Source: Chloroflexota bacterium
GTDB lineage: Bacteria; Chloroflexota; Limnocylindria; Limnocylindrales; CSP1-4
DNA: 64,000 bases
Assembly: GCA_021802825.1 (NCBI GenBank)
Contig: JAJZRG010000002.1
Location: 156,740-220,739, forward strand
Direction of reading: 5' to 3'
The translations under genes were made by a program, and so were the position numbers. Below the pieces are notes generated by a model. It was not told where the DNA came from, made no database searches, and was given only the letters and a program-made list of their open reading frames with translations. The number at the start of each line of letters is the position of its first letter. The stretch's first letter is position 1. Below are positions 8,664 to 18,364 of the stretch, one piece after another.

Positions 8664-10360
8664 CCATGGCAAGAGCTACCCGCGCCACGGCCGGAAACGC
8701 GCTGCGAGAACACATGGCGGGCTGAAGAGCAGGACACCCGCGGCCAGGGCTCACGCCTCGTGGCTGCGATGAACCCCTGCCCATGGAGAACTGAACTACA
8801 GCAGGAAACCGATACTCAACGGTGGCCTTCGCCGTCTTGCGCTGTTCCTCGGTGGCGGGCTCGGTGTGGATGACGATCCGCGTGAGGAGCGCGACGATCT
8901 CGTGGCGCTGCTCGTCGCTCAGGCCGGCGTCCAGGCGGGCACGCAGGTCGTCGATGGCGTCCATGGCTGTACTGGGCACTTCCAGGGCGTCAGCGGGCTC
9001 CAGGGCCGCCACACGGCGGTCCAGCTCGGTCCTCGGCTGCGATCCGGTCGAGCTCGACATCGAGCTCATGGTCCGTGAGGCGCCCGCGGACGCCCAGCGC
9101 GATCACTCGGCGGCGCTGGTCCTCGAGCCCTTCGATCGCCCGGGTGAGGGTGACGGACTCAGCGACCGTGATCGCACCCTGCGCCTCGCGCTCGGCGGCG
9201 CCATCGAGGTCGTCGCGCACGTCCCCGGGGTCACGCAGCCAGCGCTCGATGTCAGCCCACACCAGGGGCTCGATCGCGTCGGTGCGGATCGACTGGCCCG
9301 GGCATCGGCCGCCGATCGGACCCCGCTCCACGATCTGCCCCGTGCAGCGGTACCAGCCCACGTCGTCCCGACCTTGGGACCCGCAGTAGGCGAGGCCGCA
9401 GGTCCCACAGCGGACGACACCGCGGAGCAGGTACCGGCGGCGGGTGTTCTTCGGGATGGCGCGATTGAGCACCAGGGTGTCCTGGGCTGCCTGCCAGAGA
9501 GCCGGTGTGACCAAGTCCCCGAAGGCGACGTCGATGACCTTGGGGTCCGGCTTGCTGGTCCGCCGCCCGTACTGCAGCCGGCCCTTGTACACGGGGTTGA
9601 CGACGAGGTTCCGGATCCGGCCCGGCCGCCAGATCCCTTGTGTCCGCTCGGCGCGTTGGCCCTTCGGCGCGACGAGCCGTTGATCGCGCGTGTAGTGGGT
9701 GGGCACACCGCGGGCGTTCAGCTCGGCGGCGATCCGGCGACAGCTCCATCGGTCAACGCCCAGCCGCGCGTAGATCCAGCGCACGAGATCGACCGCGCTC
9801 TGGTCCGCCCACAGCGTCGTCTCGTCGGGCACGAGACGGGCGGTCTGGCGCTGCCCCTCGACCCGGAAGCCCAGCGGCACGATCCCGCCGGTGTAGCGGC
9901 CCTGGCGCGCAGCCTCGGCCATCCCGTCGGCCGAGCGGCGGAGGAAGACCCGCCGCTCGTTGACGGCGATCACCGACTGGATGTCGAAGAGGAAGTCGTC
10001 GGGCTCTCCCTCGAGCGCACTGATGATGCGGACGCTGCACGAGCTCAACGCCTCGCGAGCGAGCGCGAGGCCGACGAGGTTCCGCCCCAGGCGATCGAGC
10101 TTGTAGACGTGGACCTCGTCGATGAGACCCCGCTGCGCATCGGCGAGGAGGCGCGCGCCGGCCGGTCGCTCGGCGAGCGGGATCGTGCCCGACACGCCCT
10201 CATCGGCGTACTCGCCGACGATCAGGACCGATGGGTCGGACTCGAGGCGTCGGCGGAGCTCTGCTCGCTGGACTCGACTGGTGCCGCGCTCGGCCTGGTC
10301 CTCGCTCGACACCCGCAGGTACAGCGCCACCCGCCGGACTGCCGGCACCGCCATTGCCAT
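8602..10360 (-). pseudogene. Large serine recombinase, frameshifted near the C-terminus
   Basis: The N-terminal resolvase domain starts at VRRVALYLRVSSEDQ (catalytic Ser in RVSS) and continues through YKLDRLGRN. A recombinase domain and a zinc ribbon (CGTCGLAYCGS, later YRCTG) follow; this is the large serine integrase plan. Near 9040 the frame breaks: the upstream frame stops at 8990, while the conserved coiled C-terminus (ELDRRVAALE, then LLTRIVIHTEP) continues in a second frame to 8602. One missing base explains this. The start overlaps the stop of a small upstream ORF (TGATG), which suggests translational coupling. Such enzymes integrate mobile DNA, and the position at the edge of the cargo island fits. 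Probably inactive unless the break is a sequence error. Confidence 0.8.
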
Positions 10361-10566
10361 CACCCAGAACCTCCACGCCCGCGACCTGCCCATACGCGGG
10401 GGAGGCCCAGGACCACCCGAAGCGCCGCGGCCATGGCCTCGCGGTCAGGCGTCCATACACGCTCGATCTCGAGCGATCTGGCAAGTCGGACGGATCGCTT
10501 CGGCGGCAGGGCAGAGGATGGCGCCGAGGTCGTCGTGCCCGTCGGTGACCCGACGTCCCGGGTCAT
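10360..10566 (-). CDS. Small conserved-looking ORF preceding the serine recombinase
   Basis: Up to 68 aa; the true start may be internal. The C-terminal half reads as a plausible helical peptide (WTPDREAMAAALRVVLGLPR). The stop overlaps the ATG of the recombinase (TGATG), a layout typical of coupled small genes in front of serine recombinases. Function unknown. The first 30 residues are low-complexity and may not be translated. Confidence 0.4.
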   Translation of the reverse strand: MTRDVGSPTGTTTSAPSSALPPKRSVRLARSLEIERVWTPDREAMAAALRVVLGLPRVWAGRGRGGSG

Positions 10567-10676
10567 GAGCTGCCCACGACGCGGGCGCAGCCGGACCCGG
10601 GGAGGCGGGAGACGACAGACTGGGATTCGATCGCGATCTGCACGGGAGCCAGCCTGGACGCTGACCCCCGCAATCT

Positions 10677-10694
10677 GAACGTGTCGACACGTTC
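10677..10694. repeat. Perfect 18-bp palindrome (GAACGTGTCGACACGTTC)
   Basis: Every base pairs with its partner and there is no loop. It lies 2 nt downstream of the stop codon of the 10697-11785 gene and about 110 bp upstream of the small ORF that precedes the recombinase. A loopless palindrome of this length suits a dimeric protein site (repressor or recombinase) better than a terminator. It could control the recombinase gene pair. There is no T-run. Confidence 0.6.
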
Positions 10695-10696
10695 GG

Positions 10697-11785
10697 TTAG
10701 CGGCGAAGTGCCCTCAGATCCGCCCGGAGCGTGGCCTCACTGGGCGGTGGGTCGTGGGGTTGCAGGTGCACCAGGGTCCGCAACAAACCCCCTGGTGTGG
10801 CCGTGCCGGAGCCCCAGGTCGCGATGAGCCGTCCAGGGGTCACGTCAGGATGGCGATCGAGGACCTCCCGGAGCGCGTCGCGACGCGCAGCCTGCCGGTG
10901 CTCCGCCGCCGCGCCGGTGCGTTGCCTGCCTCCGGCGTAGGGGGCGCGGATTGGCCCCAGGGGGCTCAGGTGCCGTGCGACATCCTCCGCGATCGTCCTG
11001 AGATCGGCCTGGAACCGGGCGGTTCGGCCATGCCGGCTGACGCCGGTGGCGACGTGGCCACGATCTGCCGCTTCCCGATCGATCCAGCCGGGCGGGAGGA
11101 CATTGAGCTCGTCGACGAAATCAGGTCTGAGCTTTTCGGGGTCGACGTCGAGCAAGGCCAGTTGGGCGAGGACGAGCAGGACCGATCGATCGGCAGGATC
11201 GAGCGGTGCGCCCGCCGCGGCGACCCGCTGCGCGAGCGCCTCGAGCTCCGCCACGAGAGGCCGGGCGATGCGACGGGCGGTGGCGAGCGCTTCGTTCGGT
11301 GCGCCGGCGAACGGGTTGGGCCACGTCGTGCCGTCCGGATAGCGTCCGGCGATGTCGAGGAACCGCGCGATGACTAGGGTGACCGCCCACTGGTCGGGCA
11401 ACACCAACGGCTCGACCAGCCGAAGGAGCGCTGGCTTCGCCGCTGCCACCTCATGCGCCACAGCTGGGTGCGTGATCCAGGCCCGGACCGCTGCGCGGCC
11501 CGCTTCCTCGAGCTGCACGTAGCGTGGATCGGTCGGGCACGGGATCGCCGACTCGGTGGGTGCGTTGACGTCCACGATCAACGTGACGCTGGTCAACCCC
11601 ACCGGCACCGGCTCGGTGGTTCGCCGGCGCTCCTCGCCCGACATCGCGGCTGGCCGCCAGCCGGGCTGTGGCGGCGCGACGGCTCGTGCAAGCAGGTCAG
11701 CCACATGTGGATCGCCGGGCTCTTGACCAGCGAGCGACTGACGCTGACCACGTCCAGGAGTCGCATCGTCTGCCACGGTCACCAT
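10697..11785 (-). CDS. Hypothetical cargo protein with C-terminal helix-turn-helix-like segment
   Basis: About 362 aa from the ATG at 11785; a later start near MSGEERRR is possible. It is mostly helical, and the C-terminal 60 residues (ALREVLDRHPDVTPGRLIAT to SEATLRADLRAL) look like a winged-helix or HTH module. I do not recognise the family. It is on the same strand as the neighbouring recombinases and the 11910-12725 gene, in a block of cargo. A DNA-linked regulatory role is possible from the C-terminus only. Confidence 0.55.
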   Translation of the reverse strand: MVTVADDATPGRGQRQSLAGQEPGDPHVADLLARAVAPPQPGWRPAAMSGEERRRTTEPVPVGLTSVTLIVDVNAPTESAIPCPTDPRYVQLEEAGRAAVRAWITHPAVAHEVAAAKPALLRLVEPLVLPDQWAVTLVIARFLDIAGRYPDGTTWPNPFAGAPNEALATARRIARPLVAELEALAQRVAAAGAPLDPADRSVLLVLAQLALLDVDPEKLRPDFVDELNVLPPGWIDREAADRGHVATGVSRHGRTARFQADLRTIAEDVARHLSPLGPIRAPYAGGRQRTGAAAEHRQAARRDALREVLDRHPDVTPGRLIATWGSGTATPGGLLRTLVHLQPHDPPPSEATLRADLRALRR

Positions 11786-11909
11786 TGTGGCAGCCGCCGA
11801 GCGCCGACGAGCATGGCCGCCCACAGGTCCCCATCCGAACCAAGCGCAGGTCTGATCACACGGTCAACGCGGCCGAGGTCGGTGCACCGTCCGGGGCGCT
11901 CGCTCCATA

Positions 11910-12725
11910 TCAGGTGACGCCGCGACCCAGCAGATCCTGGAACCCGGCTAGTACCTCGAAGACGGTGTTGTGCATGTACTCGGCGAAGCCGCCGATTGGG
12001 CGCCGAGTCCCCGTCGAACTCCGGGTCGGCCCGCACTCCTGGAGGGAGATCTCCACCGAGATCACCGGGTGGAGATCGTCCTTCGATCTCACGCGGCTGA
12101 TCGGGACCCGGATGACGTCGGTCATCACCTGCGCGAACGCCGCGATCAGCGGGATCCGGCGATGCTTGTCCGTGTTCCACAGCGAATGCAGGACATGGAG
12201 GGGGTGATTGGTCCGAATGAAGTCGTTGGTCCCGCGACAGGGCTGTTCGCTCTCGACGATCTGGCGATACGGCTCGGGCAGGAATCGGATTGCCCGCATG
12301 CCGTCTCTGACGAAGACGTCCCACTTCGCGGGGTCGGTGTGGACGGGGAACGCGACCGACCGGGCTTCGCGGTCGGTTAGGCGGCCGCCAGAGAAGTATT
12401 CCGAGAGGCCGAAGACCGCATGATCGAGCACGCCATGCAGGTTGTGGACGACGTCGCCCAGCGGGCCGTAGAACTGATCGCCCGGCTGGCTGTCGATGAC
12501 CGCAAACGCCAAGTGCTCGCCCGCGTCTTCGTCAGTCTGTCGGACGATGTGGTACTGCCGCGACATCTCGAACCGCCGGATCTCGGCTACGAGAGGATCA
12601 AGGTGCTCCTGTGCCCGCATCAGCTTGAGGTAGGCACTCGCGAGTGGCGGGGAGACATGGCGGAGCACATCGGGAAGTATGCGCCGGCGAACCCGGATCG
12701 CCGACTGCACGTGGTTGGCCAACAT
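11910..12725 (-). CDS. Hypothetical protein
   Basis: 271 aa from ATG 12725 (a GTG immediately before it is an alternative). Helical N-terminus, then a region with His residues (GDVVHNLHGVLDHAVFGLSEYF, given here in part as VVHNLHGVLDHAVF) and LHVLHSLWNTDKHRRIP. Such patterns occur in proteins that accompany mobile cargo, but I cannot name a family. No membrane segment or catalytic signature is evident. It is co-oriented with both flanking genes and may be transcribed with the tyrosine recombinase at 12798-13727. Confidence 0.55.
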   Translation of the reverse strand: MLANHVQSAIRVRRRILPDVLRHVSPPLASAYLKLMRAQEHLDPLVAEIRRFEMSRQYHIVRQTDEDAGEHLAFAVIDSQPGDQFYGPLGDVVHNLHGVLDHAVFGLSEYFSGGRLTDREARSVAFPVHTDPAKWDVFVRDGMRAIRFLPEPYRQIVESEQPCRGTNDFIRTNHPLHVLHSLWNTDKHRRIPLIAAFAQVMTDVIRVPISRVRSKDDLHPVISVEISLQECGPTRSSTGTRRPIGGFAEYMHNTVFEVLAGFQDLLGRGVT

Positions 12726-12797
12726 CACTATCGCATCCAGATCCAGCCTGGTCGGTGATCGTCACCGGAGGACCTGGGCTTCGCGGCTGGGCCGGGC

Positions 12798-13727
12798 TCA
12801 CACCCCGATCGCTGCCGCGACGTCCGGCCAGGTCGCGTCCGTCTCACCCTCAAGCCGCCGGAGATAGACGGTCGTCACCGCGAGGCTCGAGTGGTCGAGG
12901 AACGCGCTCACTGCCTCGACCGAGGCGCCGGCATCACGCCGCAGCTTCGCCGCCGTATGCCGCAGGACGTGGAGTCCGGTCGGGGCAAGCCCCGCCATGG
13001 CGAGGTACCGGCGGAACCGCCCGTAGAAGGTGCCGCTGGTGATCCCGCCAGGTCCGGCGCCCGCCTGCCACAGCGATTCGCCAGGGTCCATCGTCGCGAG
13101 CTCCTTGCCGGTGTCCGCGAGGGTCCGGCAGATCGTCATGTAGGCGGGGCGGGGGAGCTCCCGCCGACCCCGCTTGCCGCCCTTGCCGCGGTAGGCGTAG
13201 AAGACCGTCTCGCCCTCGAGGCTGATGTCACCGGCCCGCAGGCCCATCACCTCGGCGCGTCGCCGGCCGGTCAGGACCAGCACGAGCAGGATCGCCCGGT
13301 CCCGCCGCCCGCGGAGGGTGTCAGGGATGACCGCGAGGATCCGCTGGACCTCCGCTGCGTTGTACCCGCGGGCGACCGCGGGGACGGTCCGTGGGCGCTC
13401 CAGGGCATCACACGGGTTGGCGACGAGCAGCCCCATCCGGAACGCGAACCGGTAGAAGGAGGAGAGGCACGCGATCCGGGCGCCGATCGTGGCCGAGGCG
13501 GGCGTCCGACCCGAGGCCCCGATCCCGTGGGCGTAGGCGAGGACGTCCGAGGCCCGGACCGCGTCTGGGGTTCGGCCGGCGAAGAAGGGCCACAGCATCC
13601 GGGCGTAGCCTTCGACGGTCCGGGTCGAGCCCGATCGGGCGCGCTTCTCGACGAGGAACGCGTAGACGGCCTCCTCCCACGCCGTGGGGCGGCCTGACTG
13701 GAGGGCGGGTAGGGGAGTGGCGGGCAT
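12798..13727 (-). CDS. Tyrosine recombinase/integrase (XerC/D-like)
   Basis: 309 aa from the ATG at 13727, chosen because AGGAGG lies 7 nt upstream; an in-frame ATG at 13766 has no such site. The N-terminal SAM-like core-binding domain (about 15-110) is followed by a catalytic domain with TGRRRAEVMGL (first Arg), RGKGGK (Lys), HVLRH (His-x-x-Arg-His), LDHSS (second His) and the nucleophile in TTVYLRR. All catalytic positions are present, so the enzyme may be active. It lies inside the cargo island, distinct from the integrase beside the tRNA, and suggests a nested insertion or an integron-like history. Confidence 0.85.
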   Translation of the reverse strand: MPATPLPALQSGRPTAWEEAVYAFLVEKRARSGSTRTVEGYARMLWPFFAGRTPDAVRASDVLAYAHGIGASGRTPASATIGARIACLSSFYRFAFRMGLLVANPCDALERPRTVPAVARGYNAAEVQRILAVIPDTLRGRRDRAILLVLVLTGRRRAEVMGLRAGDISLEGETVFYAYRGKGGKRGRRELPRPAYMTICRTLADTGKELATMDPGESLWQAGAGPGGITSGTFYGRFRRYLAMAGLAPTGLHVLRHTAAKLRRDAGASVEAVSAFLDHSSLAVTTVYLRRLEGETDATWPDVAAAIGV

Positions 13728-13941
13728 CGGTGAGCCTCCTGGTGGCGGATGGACACCATCCATCACTCAGATAGCCGCCGATAGCAAGACACGATGCCGG
13801 GATCGTGCCCCGATGTGCCGACGCGTTGGAGACCAACAAGTTTGAGACGGCTGAGGATTCCCACCTTCACAGAGGCCCGAGACCGCGCGGAATCCACCCA
13901 GGCGTCCGCCCCGTGGCGGCGGTTGCCAAAGCCGCCGCGCG

Positions 13942-15051
13942 TCAGGACAGCGGCGTTGGCGGCGTTGGCGGCACGTTCGTGATCGCGGCCTCGTATTCGT
14001 CCAGTGTCTTGGCCTTGTTGGCCGCGACCCACTCCAGGACGAGGAGCAGCACGCGTTCGACGGTGAACTCATGGCGCGACGCGAGCTTGTCGGTGAAGCG
14101 CACCTCGGCGCCGTGGAGCGCCGCGCTCCGGTCGTCGTACAGGTCGCGTAGGTCGGCGTAGTAGTCGCACACCCACGTTTGGCCGTGACGGGCATCCTCG
14201 GCCAGCCGATGGGCGAGCCTGCGGTCGGACGGCTCGGTGAGGAATGGGCAGGCCGGTCGGTTTGGTCCGTGCGGGTTGTCATGCTCGGCGCCGCACCACA
14301 GGAAGGCGGCACGCCGGGCCAACTGATGGCTCCCGGTCGGGTTCTGCCGCACGTCAGGCTGGAACTCGTCGCCAAGGAGCGCCTCGAGCGCGGTGGCGGC
14401 CAACACGATCCGGGTTGACGGGCGGTCGACCGTGTTGGTCACCGTGAAGGTGCGCAACGCTGACACCACGCGCCGCTGCCAGTCGGTGCGCTCTCTGTCG
14501 GGTGTCCGCAGCGTTACGTCGAGCAGCTGGAATCTGGGGTCACGTCGGTAGCGCCCGATGTCAGCCGGCTGGAATTCCCACGGCCCAAGCGTCCCATGGT
14601 GGGCGGAGCCAGCCATCAGATAGCGACCGCGTGTCGTCGTGACCCAGTAGTCCTCCCGCACAGATGCAACGTCCAGCACCAGGCCAAACGACTGCCTCGC
14701 GGTGCTCACGTATCGCGCCTTCACCAGTTTGAGTAAGGTGAGCACCGCGATCGAGTCGCGGGCTGAGTCGCGCACGGCGGCGACCGTCGCCTGCAGGTCT
14801 TCCTTCCCGCGCCGATCAACCCTCGACATCACTTCGATGCGCACCGTGGCCCAGCGACTGTCGACGAGCGCATCGGTCACGTGCTCGAACACGACCGACG
14901 GGATCGGTCCCCGGGCGGTGCCACCCCGGCGGCGCAGCCGCTCCAGCAAGGCCTCGGCCGGCCAGAAGGTGGCCGCGCCGACGCGCCACGGTCGCGGCAC
15001 GACCAGGTAAGGCACCTGGAGGTGGACGACAACGCGCCGGGGTCGTGCCAT
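13942..15051 (-). CDS. HEPN (Apea-like) domain protein
   Basis: 369 aa. The C-terminal third contains a helical HEPN-type signature with DDRSAALHG, the R-x(4)-H ribonuclease motif, preceded by two conserved helices (LAATALEALLGDE and the DYYADLRDLY region). Apea-like HEPN proteins are common in defence and mobile regions, where HEPN domains act as RNases. The N-terminal 200 residues match nothing I know. No partner nucleotidyltransferase is adjacent, so it is not an obvious MNT/HEPN toxin pair. Divergent from the membrane protein gene at 15365. Confidence 0.65.
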   Translation of the reverse strand: MARPRRVVVHLQVPYLVVPRPWRVGAATFWPAEALLERLRRRGGTARGPIPSVVFEHVTDALVDSRWATVRIEVMSRVDRRGKEDLQATVAAVRDSARDSIAVLTLLKLVKARYVSTARQSFGLVLDVASVREDYWVTTTRGRYLMAGSAHHGTLGPWEFQPADIGRYRRDPRFQLLDVTLRTPDRERTDWQRRVVSALRTFTVTNTVDRPSTRIVLAATALEALLGDEFQPDVRQNPTGSHQLARRAAFLWCGAEHDNPHGPNRPACPFLTEPSDRRLAHRLAEDARHGQTWVCDYYADLRDLYDDRSAALHGAEVRFTDKLASRHEFTVERVLLLVLEWVAANKAKTLDEYEAAITNVPPTPPTPLS

Positions 15052-15364
15052 GCCAGCATCGTAGCTCGCCCATCAGAGTCTTCTGGGGTCGCGTTGAGCA
15101 GGGGGTATCCCATCAAGTTGGTGGATTTCTGCCGAGTTCGGGCCGCCAACCGTTCGTGTCTCGCCTGACAGCCGACCCGGTCGAGCGCGGCAGAATGGAG
15201 CCGTGTGCGCGGTGCGGCCCTTGCGCCTCCTCGAGCGCTCTTGCGTTCGGCGGCATGCTTCGCCGAGCGATCGTGCGAGGGTCCCGACTCCCTATTGCTA
15301 ACCTGTCCATGGTAGTCCGACCGCCGGCAGGCGTCGGCGGTCCTCGATCGACAGGAGGGAGTCA
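15052..15364. other. Intergenic region between divergent genes
   Basis: About 310 bp between the HEPN gene and the membrane-protein gene. It must hold promoters for both, but I see no confident -35/-10 pair. The only clear signal is an AGGAGGGAG ribosome-binding site just before the ATG at 15365. Confidence 0.4.
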
Positions 15365-16024
15365 ATGCCTGATCGGACAACCGCCGCCGCGCGGGCTGGC
15401 GAGATCGATATCGTCCTAGCCGAGTACCAACAGGTCGAGTCAGAGAAGCGAATGGTTGCGCAGGCGCTTCTTGCCCTCACTGGCCTGCTGCTCGCCGGTA
15501 TCGCCGCGATCGCCGCAAGTGTCGATCCGAAAGACCTCCTGCCGGTCGTCGTGCTGGCGCCCGCAGGGCTCTTGGCGGCATGGGCCGGTGCGATTCTGAA
15601 GAGCTACGCCGATGAGTACGTGCTGTACCTCGCTGTGCTGGAGGAGAAGCTCCATTCGCTCTGTGGGTCGGCCCATCCGCCGATGGGCTGGAACCGAATC
15701 TGGGCACCCACGACCGGGTATGGAAAGGCGATCGGAGCGCAGCGCGTCGCCTCGATCGCCCCGCTCATGGGCGCAGTCATCGTGGCGGCCGGTGGGGCAG
15801 TCCTCGTGGGGCTGTACGCGGTCGTCGCTTCCGCCGTCCTTGCGCCCCTGGGCGACAGGGTCGTCGGGCTGGCGTGTATCGCCTACATCCTGTTCAACCT
15901 GGCTCTCGCTGGGAGCGTCGCGACCACATGGCTGGGACGGACTGCAAGACTCAGAAGGTCTCGCGACGCCTTCAGGAAGCACCACGGCTTGAGTCTCGAG
16001 GGAGAGTCCACAACTTCGGGTTGA
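15365..16024 (+). CDS. Hypothetical membrane protein with four predicted helices
   Basis: 219 aa, ATG preceded by AGGAGGGAG. A soluble N-terminus of about 30 residues is followed by two transmembrane helices (around residues 30-52 and 58-80), a middle loop (WNRIWAPTTGYG), two more helices (about 130-155 and 165-190) and a basic tail. No known domain. Small four-helix proteins next to HEPN and nuclease genes are sometimes membrane effectors of defence systems, but that is only context. Confidence 0.6.
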   Translation: MPDRTTAAARAGEIDIVLAEYQQVESEKRMVAQALLALTGLLLAGIAAIAASVDPKDLLPVVVLAPAGLLAAWAGAILKSYADEYVLYLAVLEEKLHSLCGSAHPPMGWNRIWAPTTGYGKAIGAQRVASIAPLMGAVIVAAGGAVLVGLYAVVASAVLAPLGDRVVGLACIAYILFNLALAGSVATTWLGRTARLRRSRDAFRKHHGLSLEGESTTSG

Positions 16025-16220
16025 CAAGGAGTCGCGCAGGTCGATCACGATGACCACATCGTGGCTTCCGACATAGGGCAGCAGCGGCACCTCTCAAGCC
16101 GAAACAGCCGACGCACTTTCGCGCGGTGGCAGTGCGGAGTCCGGGCCGTGTCCGGCCGGCGGCTGGCTGCCTTGCGGCTCTACATTGCTGGCAGAGGAAT
16201 GAGTACCCAGGAGGCGACCG

Positions 16221-17054
16221 ATGATCGACGAAGCGTTCCAGGAGAAGGTCGCGGAGTGGCTGCGCTCCGAGGGCTACCCACTCGAGATGCAAGTCGCCAC
16301 CGCGTTCCGGAAGTCGGGGTTTCAAACGATCCAATCCGAGTTCTACGACGATCCCGACACTGGGAAGCCGCGGGAAGTCGACGTCGATGCGAGCGTGCAG
16401 CGCGAGATCGCCGGTACGCTCGTTCGCGTGTCGTTCTCCGTTGAATGCAAGGTCTCGCGTGACAAACCCTGGGTGCTGTTCACCACCGGCGACACTCTGC
16501 TCGCCGAGCCCGCGACCGTTGCCCAGCGCGCCGGTACGCCACTAGGTCAGCGGTTCCTGTATGGCTTAGCGAGGCAGAAGGCGATCCAGCGACTCCCGCT
16601 GCTCGCGCTTCCTCCCAGGCCCTCCTACGGCCTCACACAGGCTTTCGGTGGAGCCGACCGAGCCTACGAAGCCGCGATGGGCGCCGCCAAGGCAGCCGCG
16701 GCCTCAGTTCGCGAGGGCGCCAGTTGGCATGGGCTCTGCGAGATCGTCTTTCCTCTCGTCGTGCTCGACGGTCGCCTATTCGAAGCCTTCTTGGCCGAGG
16801 ACGGGTCGGCCGAGACCCGGGAGACGGCGTCAGGCACCCTGGTGTGGCGACAGCAGATCGTCGGCATGCCCCACACGATCGTCGCCATCACCACTCTCGC
16901 CGACCTCGATACGTTCCTCCGCCAGGCTGTCGAGACTGCTGACGCCCTGTTGAAGGCCGCCGATGACTTGCCCACGATTCTGCGCCGGGCCGACGAGACA
17001 GCTCGACGGATTGCCTCGAAGGCACGCCGACGACCACGGCTGGCTGGAGGGTAG
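16221..17054 (+). CDS. PD-(D/E)XK-like restriction endonuclease-fold protein
   Basis: 277 aa, ATG with AGGAGG 6 nt upstream. The N-terminal half shows the nuclease core: helix (residues 5-35), then REVDVDA (active-site Asp) and SVECKVS (Glu-x-Lys) about 25 residues later. This D...ExK spacing fits type IV/Mrr-like or defence nucleases. The C-terminal half is helical and unassigned. It stands alone between a membrane protein and a convergent unknown, in the defence-like block; target and partner are unknown. Confidence 0.65.
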   Translation: MIDEAFQEKVAEWLRSEGYPLEMQVATAFRKSGFQTIQSEFYDDPDTGKPREVDVDASVQREIAGTLVRVSFSVECKVSRDKPWVLFTTGDTLLAEPATVAQRAGTPLGQRFLYGLARQKAIQRLPLLALPPRPSYGLTQAFGGADRAYEAAMGAAKAAAASVREGASWHGLCEIVFPLVVLDGRLFEAFLAEDGSAETRETASGTLVWRQQIVGMPHTIVAITTLADLDTFLRQAVETADALLKAADDLPTILRRADETARRIASKARRRPRLAGG

Positions 17055-17229
17055 GCAACGGCCACGTCGCTCGATTGACACGGAGCGGCGAGAGCCCACC
17101 GCACGGCGGCGTTTCCGGGTTGTGGATTGCGGGCGGTCGCGGGCACCATGCGTGCGGATCGTGGCCCACTTGTCCTCGGCGGGTCGCCCCAATTGCCTCT
17201 CCTGGTGAACGCGCCCGGCCGGGCGAGGC

Positions 17230-17952
17230 TCACGACCCCCGTTGGCGTTTCTCGCTGAGCCATCGCTCCAATAGTCCGCCAATCAGGCTCTCGGCCTCCT
17301 CGAGGAGCATCGGCTTGGCGGGTGGCTCCCAGTCGGTTCGTGCGTGCCGCGCTGCGGGTCCAAGCGCACGGTAGTTGTTGGCGGTGTGGGTGAACCGCTT
17401 GATCTCGGCGGGGGTCGCCCATCCCTTGTCTTCGAGTGCTCTCTCGCCGCCAACATCCTCTTCAAGGACGTCGAGGACCTGGTAGAGGCTTACCCAAGTG
17501 GGCTCGAGACCGAATAGCTCGAGAGCCCGGCCGACGTTTGGGTCGTCCAGGGCAAGTTCGGCGCCGAGGCTGTTCGGTGGCCCCGCCTCCGGTGGTTCTC
17601 CGCCGATCACGGTGGGAGCGAAGACCCGAGCGCGTGAGATGATCGCCTGCAGTTGGATGAACTGATGCGTGGTCGTCGTGGCTCCGCGATGGTCGACCAC
17701 GGCCGTGGCCGTGATCGGGCGGATCAGCGGAATCTGGAGGCGCGCGATGCCCTTGATCGCATCAAGGAGCGGGCGGGCGGCCTCCAGGACATCTCCCGAA
17801 GTCGCCAGGTGTTCGAGCCCCGTCGATTCCAGGAAGAGCGCTCCGTCGTTCTCCACCACGGTCAGTTCGGGCGCGTTCATCAGCCGAGCGAGGTCGGCGA
17901 GATCGGCATCGTCGCCATCGAGGCGCACGCTCCAGCGGCGCTCATCGGGCAT
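17230..17952 (-). CDS. Hypothetical protein
   Basis: 240 aa from ATG 17952, chosen because GAGGG lies 6 nt upstream. Starts MPDERRWSVRLDGDDADL. The first 90 residues look like a small alpha/beta domain (RLDGDDADLADLARLM), followed by a segment LIRPITATAVVDHRG and a helical C-terminus. I do not recognise it. It is convergent with the nuclease gene and divergent from the methylase gene. Confidence 0.55.
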   Translation of the reverse strand: MPDERRWSVRLDGDDADLADLARLMNAPELTVVENDGALFLESTGLEHLATSGDVLEAARPLLDAIKGIARLQIPLIRPITATAVVDHRGATTTTHQFIQLQAIISRARVFAPTVIGGEPPEAGPPNSLGAELALDDPNVGRALELFGLEPTWVSLYQVLDVLEEDVGGERALEDKGWATPAEIKRFTHTANNYRALGPAARHARTDWEPPAKPMLLEEAESLIGGLLERWLSEKRQRGS

Positions 17953-18364
17953 CGGTGTCCCTCCATCTCCTTCCCCAGCGCGAGACCTGCGTCTACCTGG
18001 GTGAGCCAGCCGGAACTCGGGCTTGTGGACTGGTAGTGCTCTGTGCGGCCCCACACAAGCATGACCGCCAGGGCCGTGGTGCGGGACGAACTGCTCCCAA
18101 GAACCTATCCTGCGACACGATGTCCGCATCGTGCGATCGCCGCAGAGCCCTCGCACCGCCGCCAGCTGCAAGCCAGACCTGCTGGAGTTCACACGGCAGC
18201 TCGAGTCGCCCCTCCCCTCGCGAGCAGCCGGTCGCCACGACCGCGGGCGCCCTCCGATCGACTTGAGACAAGGCTAGAGTGGACTCCCTGCCCGTCATAC
18301 TTGTTCCCAACGATGCCGTTGGCAGGACAGCGACGAAACCACTCACCGGCCGACAAGGATCCTC

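Noticed and set aside
8666-8725. 20-codon frame right after cpaB (starts MARATRATAG)
   Set aside because: Too short, no ribosome-binding site, and it lies in the recombinase C-terminal antisense region.
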